A stretch of DNA of 54,634 bases from Candidatus Cloacimonadota bacterium (GCA_021735645.1 JAIPGP010000013.1:1-54634), one strand, 5' to 3'. Positions 47,075-54,505 are shown, counted from the stretch's first letter. Numbers and translations are program-made. The notes: generated by a model not told the origin, from the sequence alone.

Positions 47075-48029
47075 AGCTTAACTGCGAAAATCTTTGACAA
47101 TTGTGATATGCCAATACCTCATTCCTGATGTCCTCTTTCAGCTTCTGATATTCTCCGTCCTTCATGTTGCCCCGCATCGGAACCAGTTCGATTTTTGCAC
47201 CAGTCTCTTCTATCTCCAAAAAAATTGAGGAGTGTCCGCTCTTTGTCCCCGTGGCATTCTTCAGCATCTTCTCAAGCTTTGTATATCCGTCCCCGTCCTC
47301 ATCCTCAAGCTCGTCTACTGTTCCGCCCGTAAGAAATATGAAATAGTCTATCAATAGCCCGTTTTTGAAGTTGTTATGATCAAGTGTCTTGATCTCTTTC
47401 AAGGTCTCCAGCCCATAAGCCACCGGCAGGCTGCTCAGCCCCCAAACCTTGCTTTTATAGGTCGGCTTTTTAATGTGTATCATATCTCTATTCAATATTG
47501 GTAATAGTTTATTGTTATGTCTTTGTACGTAATTCGGCTTCATGAAGCCGTTCTCGTCTATGTTTTCTCGTATCTCAATTTCATGCGGAAGCATTAGTTC
47601 TATTCCCACCCACTTACCGGTTCTGTCTCGCAGTTTCATCAAAAAAGCATTGCCGCATGCCTGGTAATAATTCACTGCCGTACGCAGTGACCTGGTTAAA
47701 TTCATCGGATTCTGACTGTTGGCTATCCAGTCTTTCACGCACTTTTCTGTATTCTTAAAGTGCATAATTGTTCCGTCTGATATTGCCCCGCATGCCCCGC
47801 TGTGGTAGCCGTCCACGTCCAGTAATCCCAGCATTTTCCTTATACTCACCACCGGCGCTATCGCTTTCTGCTTCATCACTTTTGCCAAAGCGCCAGTGTC
47901 ATCTTTCTGCAAAATTGACCGTATTATTCTGTCTCTGCTGGTAGCTTCACTGGTATAACCATAAGTCTTCATCGTATCTTCCAGGCTCACGTAACCATAT
48001 CGCTTTCCTCCAAATTGGAAAACTCTCAT
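47061..48029 (-). pseudogene. Phage portal protein, 3'-truncated
   Basis: 322 residues. It resembles HK97-type portals: SLRTAVNYYQACGNAFLMKLRD, MLPHEIEIRENID and DMIHIKKPTYKSKVWGLSSL. It reads normally to NEVLAYHN, the point where portals usually continue with a PPRL-like motif. It then runs through an unrelated tail (CQRFSQLSWHPP) into the hairpin at 47043-47074. About a quarter of a normal portal is therefore missing. The ring through which DNA enters the capsid would not form. The break at about 47,095 marks the left edge of the phage DNA. Confidence 0.8.
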
Positions 48030-48455
48030 TTATACCCCCAGCCTGCTCTTGCAACGCACGTCAACCCGTCCGCAGATCAAGTCTCTGCCCCCGTCGCCGT
48101 CCATCGGATATATCTCGATCTTATCTGTATGTATCCGCTTACCCTTCAAACTCATGCTCAGGCTGCTCGCCTTTTCCCAGACGGAACCCCGCAGGTCGTC
48201 ACTGCTCTCACCCTTGATCCAGATGTCTCCCTGGTTGCCGTAATCGGTTATATCCTCTACCAAATATAAACTGAATAAAAGATCTCCGATCATCTGTCTG
48301 CTCTCTGTCTCCTTGCTGTTCTCATAGCCCTTAAATTCATAAGCTCCACACGGATAACTTGCCGGAATCACTTTAATGTTCAGATACACCGCCCCTCCGC
48401 AAATTCCTTCCAGTTCACTCAATAGCTCATTCTTGTAATATCCCAGTGTGTTCAT
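48030..48455 (-). CDS. Phage neck or tail-terminator-like protein
   Basis: 141 residues, directly upstream of the portal gene. It overlaps the previous gene by four bases (ATGA). The pattern (QMIGDLLFSLYLVEDITD, later GRDLICGRVDVRCK) and its place after an HK97-gp10-like gene suggest a tail-terminator or minor tail role. No specific family is certain. Confidence 0.5.
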   Translation of the reverse strand: MNTLGYYKNELLSELEGICGGAVYLNIKVIPASYPCGAYEFKGYENSKETESRQMIGDLLFSLYLVEDITDYGNQGDIWIKGESSDDLRGSVWEKASSLSMSLKGKRIHTDKIEIYPMDGDGGRDLICGRVDVRCKSRLGV

Positions 48456-48901
48456 TTTACCTCCCGCAATTGACTTAATATCCAGTCTTCTCTCTTATCT
48501 ATCAGCTCCTGCACGATGTTTCTCGCCTCTATGCCCTTCTCTTTATGTTTCCGAACAATCAAAAATATCATCTGCTTAGTGCTCATCTCTTTATTGCCCC
48601 GATACCAGACTATCCCCTTGTCCTTTATCCATTGCTCTAATGGCTCAAATGGCGTTCCGCTCGGCTCCTTGCCCCCCAGCACATATTCGGCATGATCCAC
48701 GTTGCTGCCTAACCGCAGAACAAAACCCTCCCCGGTCTCAACCAGTTCGTAACTCATGTTGTTGATGAAATCACCCTTTGCACGTATCTTCCGGTCACTC
48801 GCCATCTTGATCAGTTGACCCCGCAATACCAGCCCGATCTTATCCAAACGCTGCCGATATTTGCTCACTATCTCCCTGGCTAATGCCTCAAATTCATTCA
48901 T
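48452..48901 (-). CDS. HK97 gp10-like phage neck protein
   Basis: 149 residues with features of the gp10 (head-tail closure) group: an N-terminal helix with EALAREIVSKYRQRLDKI, then NNMSYELVETGEGFVLRLGSNVDHAEYV, which includes the conserved VxYAxxxEFG-like turn. It overlaps the next gene by four bases. This assignment rests on pattern and position. Confidence 0.55.
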   Translation of the reverse strand: MNEFEALAREIVSKYRQRLDKIGLVLRGQLIKMASDRKIRAKGDFINNMSYELVETGEGFVLRLGSNVDHAEYVLGGKEPSGTPFEPLEQWIKDKGIVWYRGNKEMSTKQMIFLIVRKHKEKGIEARNIVQELIDKREDWILSQLREVK

Positions 48902-48913
48902 ATCTTATTCCTC

Positions 48914-48941
48914 GACTCACTACTCACTACTCACTACTCAC
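48914..48941. repeat. 7-bp tandem repeat, TACTCAC
   Basis: One GACTCAC and three TACTCAC units in perfect tandem, between two prophage genes. It shares the ACTCAC core with 52691-52753. Confidence 0.85.
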
Positions 48942-48949
48942 GGCGAAGC

Positions 48950-49417
48950 TCACTCATCCACCGGTGCGGTTATCATGCTCACCCCCAAACCATGTCTTCC
49001 CTGCAAACGCTTCAATTCCTGCTTACCATATTCATTAAGATATGCCTTCAATGTCTCCAGGCTCTGCTGACGTAACGATTTCCGGTAGCTGTTCACGTCT
49101 GTGATCTTCAAAAGCTCTGTCGCATTGTCTTCTATCCCGGTTTTCTGAACGAAGCCCTTGCCTATCGTATGCAGGTTCATCACGCTCATCATTAGGTTAT
49201 AGGTATATAATCCAAAGCCTATCTCGCCTAATGTTTGCTTAGCTGCATCTATAACTGCCTCTCCCGTTAGATCTGCCAGATATTCATCCGTCACATATTC
49301 TCCAGCCTGTACAATTGCTGCCTGGTGCATACTCACCCATAAAGCATTAACCTTCATCTGCTGCGGAAGATTGCACACTTCCAATATCTTCTCCACACTC
49401 ATCGGTAATACCGGCAT
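48950..49417 (-). CDS. Prophage protein, unknown, probably structural
   Basis: 155 residues from MPVLPMSVEKIL (ATG 49417, AAGGAGA four bases upstream). The protein is largely helical (HQAAIVQAGEYVTDEYLADL, LKAYLNEYGKQELKRLQGRHG). It opens the minus-strand run that leads to the portal, so a head-tail connection role is likely. The family is not recognised. Confidence 0.6.
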   Translation of the reverse strand: MPVLPMSVEKILEVCNLPQQMKVNALWVSMHQAAIVQAGEYVTDEYLADLTGEAVIDAAKQTLGEIGFGLYTYNLMMSVMNLHTIGKGFVQKTGIEDNATELLKITDVNSYRKSLRQQSLETLKAYLNEYGKQELKRLQGRHGLGVSMITAPVDE

Positions 49418-49431
49418 ATTGTCTCCTTTCA

Positions 49432-49473
49432 ACTAACCACTAACCACTAACTTCTCACGACTAACGACTAACT
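49432..49473. repeat. 7-bp repeat, ACTAACN
   Basis: Units ACTAACC, ACTAACC, ACTAACT, TCTCACG, ACTAACG and ACTAACT follow each other every 7 bp. It lies just upstream of the prophage gene at 49417. Confidence 0.8.
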
Positions 49474-49574
49474 AATAGTACTAAAAATACCCTTGTCAAG
49501 GGACGCCTGTCATCTTATGTCACTCTATGGCACACTTTTTTCTGAATTATTACTTAAATGGTATTTTTTCCCAC

Positions 49575-49602
49575 AAAAAAAAGCCTGGCATTTCGCCAGG
49601 CT
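49575..49602 (-). terminator. Rho-independent terminator of the repressor operon
   Basis: On the minus strand AGCCTGG and CCAGGCT pair around a 7-base loop and are followed by nine T's. It ends the transcript of the repressor and the membrane protein at 49695. Confidence 0.9.
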
Positions 49603-49612
49603 GTATTTTCAC

Positions 49613-49690
49613 CCTATATCTCCTATAGGTCGTATATGTCCTATTTGTTCACTAAGCGTTCACCAGGTTCACTCAGTTTACTGCGTTTAT
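49613..49690. repeat. Double 9-bp-period array (TATAGG type and GTGAAC type)
   Basis: Read on the plus strand, CCTATA starts at 49613 and 49622, CGTATA at 49631 and CCTATT at 49640, every 9 bp (complement of TATAGG). Then GTTCAC at 49658 and 49667, GTTTAC at 49676 and GTTTAT at 49685, again every 9 bp (complement of GTGAAC/GTAAAC). One GTTCAC at 49647 is out of register. Both array families therefore meet in one spacer inside the prophage. Confidence 0.85.
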
Positions 49691-49694
49691 TAAT

Positions 49695-50195
49695 TCACAA
49701 CTCCTGATAATATACTATATTTATGATTATTATTGCTGCCGTTAATATCCCCCCTGATATATATATTGCATCCCTGATCTCGCTTGATTTTTTTGCAGCA
49801 ATATCAGCCTGTCTTTGCCGTTGTTCAAGCTCATATATAGCAAATTCCCTGTCAGACATATTACTTAATGCTTGATTAAATTCTATTTCTTTACTTTCCA
49901 ATGCGTTTATAAAATCATAGCTTACTATATCATAGTCATTACTGCTTAAATCTATTTTACTGAAATTATCTCTTTTAAGATGCTCACCAGTCTTATTATA
50001 AAAGCCATTCATAATCTTATTAACCTCATCTATTGGTAATTCATAAACCGTTTTACCATTGAGGATGTAAATATTACCATCTGACTTGGCTTCATAATAT
50101 CCCTCAAATTTCAACCCATTATTCATATAAACTGTTAAACTAAATAAAGGTAAAAATACCAATATTATTATTCCGGTTAATATAGCTTTCTCCAT
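49695..50195 (-). CDS. Prophage membrane-anchored protein, unknown
   Basis: 166 residues with a hydrophobic start (ILTGIIILVFLPLFSLTV) and a second membrane segment near the C-terminus (GGILTAAIIIINIVY). The middle is exposed and charged. GGAGGAAAGG precedes the ATG. It lies directly behind the repressor gene and shares its terminator, so it is expressed in the lysogen. A role in superinfection exclusion or host-cell change is plausible. Confidence 0.7.
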   Translation of the reverse strand: MEKAILTGIIILVFLPLFSLTVYMNNGLKFEGYYEAKSDGNIYILNGKTVYELPIDEVNKIMNGFYNKTGEHLKRDNFSKIDLSSNDYDIVSYDFINALESKEIEFNQALSNMSDREFAIYELEQRQRQADIAAKKSSEIRDAIYISGGILTAAIIIINIVYYQEL

Positions 50196-50204
50196 CCTTT
50201 CCTC

Positions 50205-50609
50205 CTATGTATTTGGTATTAGCTTCCGCTGTAATCCCACTATCTCTCTCAATCGCTCCGCTATCTCACCATTAAGCTCTTCATTCTTAATTTTAAGCGA
50301 AGCATTCTGTTCTCGAAGCCTCAGAAGCTCTATTTCCGCCTCTTTTAATTGCCCCCTTATGTCCTCTTTATCCTCTTTTGAACAACATCCCCCTAAAAAC
50401 ATATCACCATCACCAGTTAGTAACCAGTTTAAATTAACCTCAAAACGTTCACATATCTGTAACATAGCGTCAAAGGTGGGCTTACTATTATAAACTGGAT
50501 TAAGCCAATTTGACACGTTACCCGCCGAAACACCAATTTTTTCTGCAAATTTAGCTTGTGATAACTTCTTTGTTTTAATTATTTTAAGTAATCTGCTTCT
50601 AAAATCCAT
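50205..50609 (-). CDS. CI-like prophage repressor (XRE family)
   Basis: 134 residues from MDFRSRLLKI (ATG 50609, GAGGT four bases upstream). The XRE helix-turn-helix is LSQAKFAEKIGVSAGNVSNW. The C-terminal half is a coiled coil (AEIELLRLREQNASLKIKNEEL) in place of the peptidase domain of lambda CI, so induction by RecA self-cleavage is not expected. It is divergent from the early genes across the operator at 50633-50671. Confidence 0.88.
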   Translation of the reverse strand: MDFRSRLLKIIKTKKLSQAKFAEKIGVSAGNVSNWLNPVYNSKPTFDAMLQICERFEVNLNWLLTGDGDMFLGGCCSKEDKEDIRGQLKEAEIELLRLREQNASLKIKNEELNGEIAERLREIVGLQRKLIPNT

Positions 50610-50632
50610 ATTTACCTCACAAAGAAAATATA

Positions 50633-50671
50633 CATATTTCTGAATATTTATCTTGACCATTCAGAAATATG
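50633..50671. promoter_or_regulatory. Lysogeny operator: perfect 13-bp inverted repeat
   Basis: CATATTTCTGAAT (50633-50645) and ATTCAGAAATATG (50659-50671) are perfect inverted copies separated by 13 bp. Each arm is itself partly palindromic around TTCTGAA. The site lies between the repressor and the divergent early gene, where two repressor dimers could bind. Confidence 0.85.
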
Positions 50672-50741
50672 AATCTCTTTTGACCACGTACATAATCTGA
50701 CCCCAATAAACGGAGTCAAGAAAAAAAGAAAAGGAGACATT

Positions 50742-50930
50742 ATGCCAATCGAACCATTACCCTTAGACGCAAAAGCTTTGCTGACTTCTCCGGAAGATAT
50801 AGCAAAAGAGGTACTCGTTTTATTCAGCAATTATCCTACTCACATCGCCAAAAGTATCCTCGAAAAGTGCGCCGGTATGCTTGAAGAACCACCGTCAAAA
50901 ATGACGGTCGCTGATTTCCTCAAGTTCTAA
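50742..50930 (+). CDS. Small early prophage protein
   Basis: 62 residues starting MPIEPLPLDAKALL, with AAGGAGA four bases upstream. Helical and soluble, without a recognised domain. It is first in the rightward early region. Position resembles that of Cro- or Ner-like proteins, but no helix-turn-helix is evident. Confidence 0.65.
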   Translation: MPIEPLPLDAKALLTSPEDIAKEVLVLFSNYPTHIAKSILEKCAGMLEEPPSKMTVADFLKF

Positions 50931-50954
50931 ACCCAAAGGGAGCCGGGCTATGGA

Positions 50955-51122
50955 TTACTTACTGTTCTTCTTTACAGGTAGATCAAATAAAGATTTTGTC
51001 CTGATTGATGGTTTTAGCTTACTCTTATCATCATTACCATCATCAGGTTTCAGCTTCTTTAATATCTCATCTAGTTTCTTGTTTAGTTTCTTGAATTCTT
51101 TCATCATTACAGCATCTTCCAT
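50955..51122 (-). CDS. Small minus-strand prophage protein
   Basis: 55 residues starting MEDAVMMKEFKKLNKK, highly charged with a coiled-coil-like first half. GGAGGT lies four bases before the ATG. It follows the gene at 51207-51653 on the same strand. It is shorter than the usual cut-off for gene calls. Confidence 0.6.
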   Translation of the reverse strand: MEDAVMMKEFKKLNKKLDEILKKLKPDDGNDDKSKLKPSIRTKSLFDLPVKKNSK

Positions 51123-51206
51123 AAGCACCTCCTGTTCATTCCCCGGCTCCCATCTCTCTTTAAATTCAACAGACCCAAAAAGTCAAATAAAACCAATAGG
51201 AGTATT

Positions 51207-51653
51207 TTATGACTGATTTTGTCCCTTTTCCCAACCCAGAACAAATTCAAAAACCCTGCAGACTTCTTCAACATCATAGCATTGATTATATAGCTCTCCT
51301 GCAAGGTATATATTCTTTTCTGGAAAAGTCGTCCTGCCCCCAAGATATTCCACAAGAGCTCTCTGCACTTGAAGTGAGTATTTTACGTGAATTAGAACAC
51401 CGAACAAAATTTTTAGATCGCGAGGATAGCTGTTTTCTCTTAAAAATTCTAACACCCCCTCAAAACTGCAAAGCTTCTCTATCGAACCCCTGTTCCGGTG
51501 ATAATCATAAAATAGCTCTCTCTTGTCAGCAGATTGATAATATTCTTGAATTCTGCAAAAATTCTCATCCTCGCCCATTATCTCGCGAAGCTCTCTGGCG
51601 TGTTTCTCAGTATGTTCAAGCTCTTGTCTCAAAACATGAATACTTATGTCCAT
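51207..51653 (-). CDS. Minus-strand prophage accessory protein, unknown
   Basis: 148 residues starting MDISIHVLRQELEHTEKHA, mostly helical and charged. GGAGG lies five bases before the ATG. The composition is protein-like, unlike the overlapping plus-strand frame (51209-51787), which is rich in Ser, Pro, Cys and His. It is divergent from the antirepressor operon across a palindrome. Accessory or moron function is inferred from its opposite orientation inside the early region. Confidence 0.6.
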   Translation of the reverse strand: MDISIHVLRQELEHTEKHARELREIMGEDENFCRIQEYYQSADKRELFYDYHRNRGSIEKLCSFEGVLEFLRENSYPRDLKILFGVLIHVKYSLQVQRALVEYLGGRTTFPEKNIYLAGELYNQCYDVEEVCRVFEFVLGWEKGQNQS

Positions 51654-51703
51654 TTTTCCTCCATATTTTTAATGATAAAAAATCTCCGCTATATTCGCCC
51701 ATT

Positions 51704-51733
51704 AACCTTAATTATGTCAAACATAATAAGGTT
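51704..51733. promoter_or_regulatory. Second divergent operator candidate
   Basis: AACCTTAATTATG and CATAATAAGGTT are inverted copies with a one-base bulge around a TCAAA loop. It lies between the minus-strand gene starting at 51653 and the plus-strand gene starting at 51790. Confidence 0.6.
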
Positions 51734-51789
51734 ATCACAGATTGCCATATCACTGGCTCACCCCTCACAGATAAAACAAAGGAGTAATT

Positions 51790-52116
51790 ATGAACCTTAA
51801 ATCACTTTCCCGGCCCCATATCGATGAAATCACTTCCCTTGCTCTACCTGAGTATTACAGCCATCTTAACTACCTACCTATCATTTTAATCTCAGAAGGT
51901 TATGCCGCTTTCAAAGCCTGCCTGCAAATCACCTGCTTCCCCAAGGGAGATAATCCGGACTTCACCAAAGGTTATTATCAATTGCAAATCCGTGATAACC
52001 TCCAGATGAACCTCAAGTTCTTCCACTATGATCCCTATAATGCAATACCCAAAGACCCTGCAAATATGGCTGCCATCTACCGCCTGCTATTCGCAATAGA
52101 AGACAACCAGGAGTAA
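51790..52116 (+). CDS. Prophage early protein, unknown
   Basis: 108 residues, MNLKSLSRPHIDEI onward, soluble and globular, with AAAGGAG five bases before the ATG. It is followed two bases later by the antirepressor-like gene. No family is recognised. Confidence 0.65.
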   Translation: MNLKSLSRPHIDEITSLALPEYYSHLNYLPIILISEGYAAFKACLQITCFPKGDNPDFTKGYYQLQIRDNLQMNLKFFHYDPYNAIPKDPANMAAIYRLLFAIEDNQE

Positions 52117-52118
52117 CC

Positions 52119-52772
52119 ATGCAAATTACCAAAATCATCCCCTTCACCATCCGCACTACCGATTTGAGAGTAATTTCCTCCCCCATAGGTAAAGTTATCC
52201 CCATCGTTGATATCGCTAAAGCTATTGATTACGAAAGAAATAAACTGCATCATTATCTTAATCAATATTATGAGCTTTTTGAAGGTACCGTGGTTACCCA
52301 GAGAGTAACCACGGTTCAAGACAATCGAGGCACCGAGCAAACCCGTGATTATGATGTCAAAGCTCTCAATGTCTATGGTGTGATGATGCTGCTTGCCAAG
52401 CTGGATTACACCCGCATCAAAGACCCTGATAAGCGTGATGCCGTGCTCAGATTCCAAAAGTGGGCAATGCGTACCCTCGGTGATGCTGCCAAAAAGTCCA
52501 ATAGCTTTCAGGATATTCTCGCTGCTCCGCCTGCTGATCCAAATGGCTCATATCTCAGCCTGAATGAAGCTGCTGAATACCTCGGTGTCAGCACCAGAAC
52601 CATCCGCCGACACATCCGTAAAGGCATCATTAAGCCCTGCCATGACTTCACGTCCACCGGCAGCTATAAATACGCCATCCCCTTTGATCAACTCACGACT
52701 CACGACTCACGACTCACGACTCACGACTCACGACTCACGATTATCGACTCACATAATAAAATTGGAGGTTAA
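52119..52772 (+). CDS. Antirepressor-like protein with C-terminal HTH
   Basis: 217 residues. The N-terminal half resembles the P22AR N-terminal domain of phage antirepressors (PIGKVIPIVDIAKAIDYERN, then NVYGVMMLLAKL). Then comes a helix-turn-helix of the excisionase/MerR type (LSLNEAAEYLGVSTRTIRRH). The last 30 residues are encoded by a 7-bp tandem array and read THDSRLT repeated. GGAG precedes the ATG. It probably regulates the lysis-lysogeny switch or DNA processing. Confidence 0.75.
   Translation: MQITKIIPFTIRTTDLRVISSPIGKVIPIVDIAKAIDYERNKLHHYLNQYYELFEGTVVTQRVTTVQDNRGTEQTRDYDVKALNVYGVMMLLAKLDYTRIKDPDKRDAVLRFQKWAMRTLGDAAKKSNSFQDILAAPPADPNGSYLSLNEAAEYLGVSTRTIRRHIRKGIIKPCHDFTSTGSYKYAIPFDQLTTHDSRLTTHDSRLTIIDSHNKIGG
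52691..52753. repeat. 7-bp tandem repeat inside the antirepressor gene
   Basis: ACTCACG repeats seven times without error from 52691, followed by ATTATCG and ACTCACA. Because 7 is not a multiple of 3, three units make one 7-residue protein repeat, and gain or loss of a unit would shift the frame of the gene end. Confidence 0.92.
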
Positions 52773-52777
52773 AAACC

Positions 52778-52999
52778 ATGGAATTACAATGTTACACAAT
52801 TGAAGAAAAGCGCAAAGCGATGATAGACGCCGGTCATCTCTCTTATGCCAGTCTTGCGCGAAAGATTGGCTGCACCACGAGCGTTGTACGCCGGGTGATC
52901 GTTTCTGATACGCCCATACGCATGAGCCGTGTGGAAACCATGATCACCAACGAAATAGGCTCATTCCTAAGGAGTAATAATGAAAAAAACTCTAACTGA
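52778..52999 (+). CDS. Small helix-turn-helix prophage protein
   Basis: 73 residues with a phage-type HTH: LSYASLARKIGCTTSVVRRVI. GGAGG lies ahead of the ATG. It overlaps the next gene by 20 bases. A DNA-binding regulator is likely. Confidence 0.75.
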   Translation: MELQCYTIEEKRKAMIDAGHLSYASLARKIGCTTSVVRRVIVSDTPIRMSRVETMITNEIGSFLRSNNEKNSN

Positions 53000-53504
53000 A
53001 CAGTACAATTTTATCACAAAACTCCAAACTGAAAGTTATATCGAAATGCTGTCTGAACCTAACCCCTCAAAGAAAGAGAAACTCCAGGTTATATTTGATT
53101 CCTATATGTCAGTAGCTATCAGCTTACTCATACTCATAAGGCTTGAAGATAAGGCTCACGTAGGGCTACCCGAAGCCAAAGACAAATTAAGGAGAAACCA
53201 GTATAAAATTACCTGTGAAGCCGGTTTACGTCAATGCTTACAGAAAAGACTGGGTATCCGGGAACACCTGAATAATCCCAGACTGGAGAAAACTGAAGTA
53301 GATAAGGCAATATTCGATTACATGATGTCTGACCAATGGTTGCTTGATCGCAATCTCACTCCCGCAGACACGAGTCTCATCATTTCCCGTAAAACCCAGG
53401 AACTCACCCAGTGTAAAAGCACCTGCCTGAATGACCTTGTTCCCGAAGATTTCGGTGAAGACTACATCGAAGGGCATTATAAAGCAAATAAGGATATATT
53501 ATGA
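52980..53504 (+). CDS. Prophage early protein, unknown
   Basis: 174 residues, starting MKKTLTEQYNFITKLQ, with AAGGAG ahead of the ATG. Helical, with CxxxC (QCKSTCLND) near the C-terminus. It overlaps the preceding HTH gene by 20 bases and the following gene by four. No family is recognised. Confidence 0.65.
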   Translation: MKKTLTEQYNFITKLQTESYIEMLSEPNPSKKEKLQVIFDSYMSVAISLLILIRLEDKAHVGLPEAKDKLRRNQYKITCEAGLRQCLQKRLGIREHLNNPRLEKTEVDKAIFDYMMSDQWLLDRNLTPADTSLIISRKTQELTQCKSTCLNDLVPEDFGEDYIEGHYKANKDIL

Positions 53505-53845
53505 AAAAAACAATAATCCTCACCATACTGCTCATAATAGCAGCTACCCTGTTTCCCAATGAACAATTATCCAAATCCGACTGGCAGCATATCACTTATC
53601 CTGCAGCGGCATATATGGTATCAGAGCAAACCATGGAAAGCCTGGGTTTTGAGCGTGAAACAGCCGAATATGTAAGCTTATCCCTTGTCTTAGCTGCCAA
53701 TGTGGCAAAAGAATATTATGATTTGCATCGTGACGGCGTCAGCAGCATGAAAGATCTTGAACTATCGATAATAGGTGTAGCCACCTCCTATTACATTAAT
53801 AAAGGCATCAATTCCTTGTTCAGAAAAAATAAAAGCAGGAGGTAA
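53501..53845 (+). CDS. Small exported or membrane protein, YfiM/DUF2279-like
   Basis: 114 residues with a signal peptide (TIILTILLIIAATLFP). The mature part has DWQHITYPAAAYMVSE and NVAKEYYDLHRDGVSSMKDL, which recall the D..H and KE.YD patterns of YfiM/DUF2279 proteins. The function of that family is unknown. It overlaps the upstream gene by four bases. Confidence 0.6.
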   Translation: MKKTIILTILLIIAATLFPNEQLSKSDWQHITYPAAAYMVSEQTMESLGFERETAEYVSLSLVLAANVAKEYYDLHRDGVSSMKDLELSIIGVATSYYINKGINSLFRKNKSRR

Positions 53846-53849
53846 TACC

Positions 53850-54068
53850 ATGCAATTAAGGGGAGTAAACAAGTTAAAAACAATGCTGCAAAATCTGCAG
53901 AATCAGGCTGACGAAGTTACTTCGGCAATTGAAGAAAAACGGGACCGGCTATCTGACAATGAGAGTATGAACGAAGACCTCCAGGATGATTGGGAGGAAT
54001 ATCTAGATCGCTTAGAAGACGTTATTGCAGAAATAATGGCAATTGATATATCGGAATTGGAGCAATAA
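53850..54068 (+). CDS. Small coiled-coil prophage protein
   Basis: 72 residues, nearly all one or two coiled-coil helices (KLKTMLQNLQNQADEVTSAI). GGAGG lies seven bases before the ATG. It shares one base with the next gene (TAATG). Confidence 0.65.
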   Translation: MQLRGVNKLKTMLQNLQNQADEVTSAIEEKRDRLSDNESMNEDLQDDWEEYLDRLEDVIAEIMAIDISELEQ

Positions 54069-54304
54069 TGATAACCAAAACCATAACCAAGCGAAAAGAA
54101 CGGGTTCGTGAGATTAATTGTCTCACGGAAGGGGATGAAATAAAGGTATTCTGCTATTTAAAGAGCATTACCGGCAAGTGGCTTTATACCCATACGGAAC
54201 GTATCTTTTTCAATGATCATGAAGGTGCTGTCATCTTTTTCAATTCCATTAAACGCTGCCCCCGCTATGCATCGTTTAAAGCTTTGGGGTTAGGAGCTAA
54301 CTAA
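54068..54304 (+). CDS. Small prophage protein, unknown
   Basis: 78 residues, basic N-terminus (TITKRKERVREINCL), otherwise soluble. It is coupled to both neighbours by TAATG overlaps. No family is recognised. Confidence 0.6.
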   Translation: MITKTITKRKERVREINCLTEGDEIKVFCYLKSITGKWLYTHTERIFFNDHEGAVIFFNSIKRCPRYASFKALGLGAN

Positions 54305-54504
54305 TGGTATCAGTAATCATAGTATATGCAGTCATGCTCATCTGCGTCATAGCAGCCTCCGAAATCCGTGTCAACCGCTATAAAAAGCGTCTGCGTACTT
54401 CACATGACACCTTCCTGGCAGAAGAACGCAAATTAAAGCAGAAATTTGACGACCTGCACGGAAAGATCAAGCGCATTAAAGAACGCCTGGCAAATCGAGG
54501 CTAA
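54304..54504 (+). CDS. Membrane-anchored coiled-coil protein
   Basis: 66 residues with one N-terminal membrane helix (VIIVYAVMLICVIAASEI) and a charged coiled coil. This layout resembles inner-membrane spanins (Rz-like), but no lysis genes are seen next to it. Confidence 0.6.
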   Translation: MVSVIIVYAVMLICVIAASEIRVNRYKKRLRTSHDTFLAEERKLKQKFDDLHGKIKRIKERLANRG

Positions 54505-54505
54505 T

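Noticed and set aside
50950-51216. Plus-strand frame of 88 residues rich in Phe and Ser
   Set aside because: It is the complement of the small Lys-rich minus-strand gene at 50955-51122 and has no ribosome site.
51209-51787. Plus-strand frame of 192 residues with an AGGAG upstream
   Set aside because: Its composition (many Ser, Pro, Cys and His) is typical of the reverse of a coding strand. The minus-strand frame it covers has a better ribosome site and protein-like make-up. It could still be real, so strand-specific transcripts should decide.
52691-52753. CRISPR-like repeats
   Set aside because: Units are 7 bp in direct tandem with no spacers. The 9-bp arrays are also far too short, and no cas gene is present.
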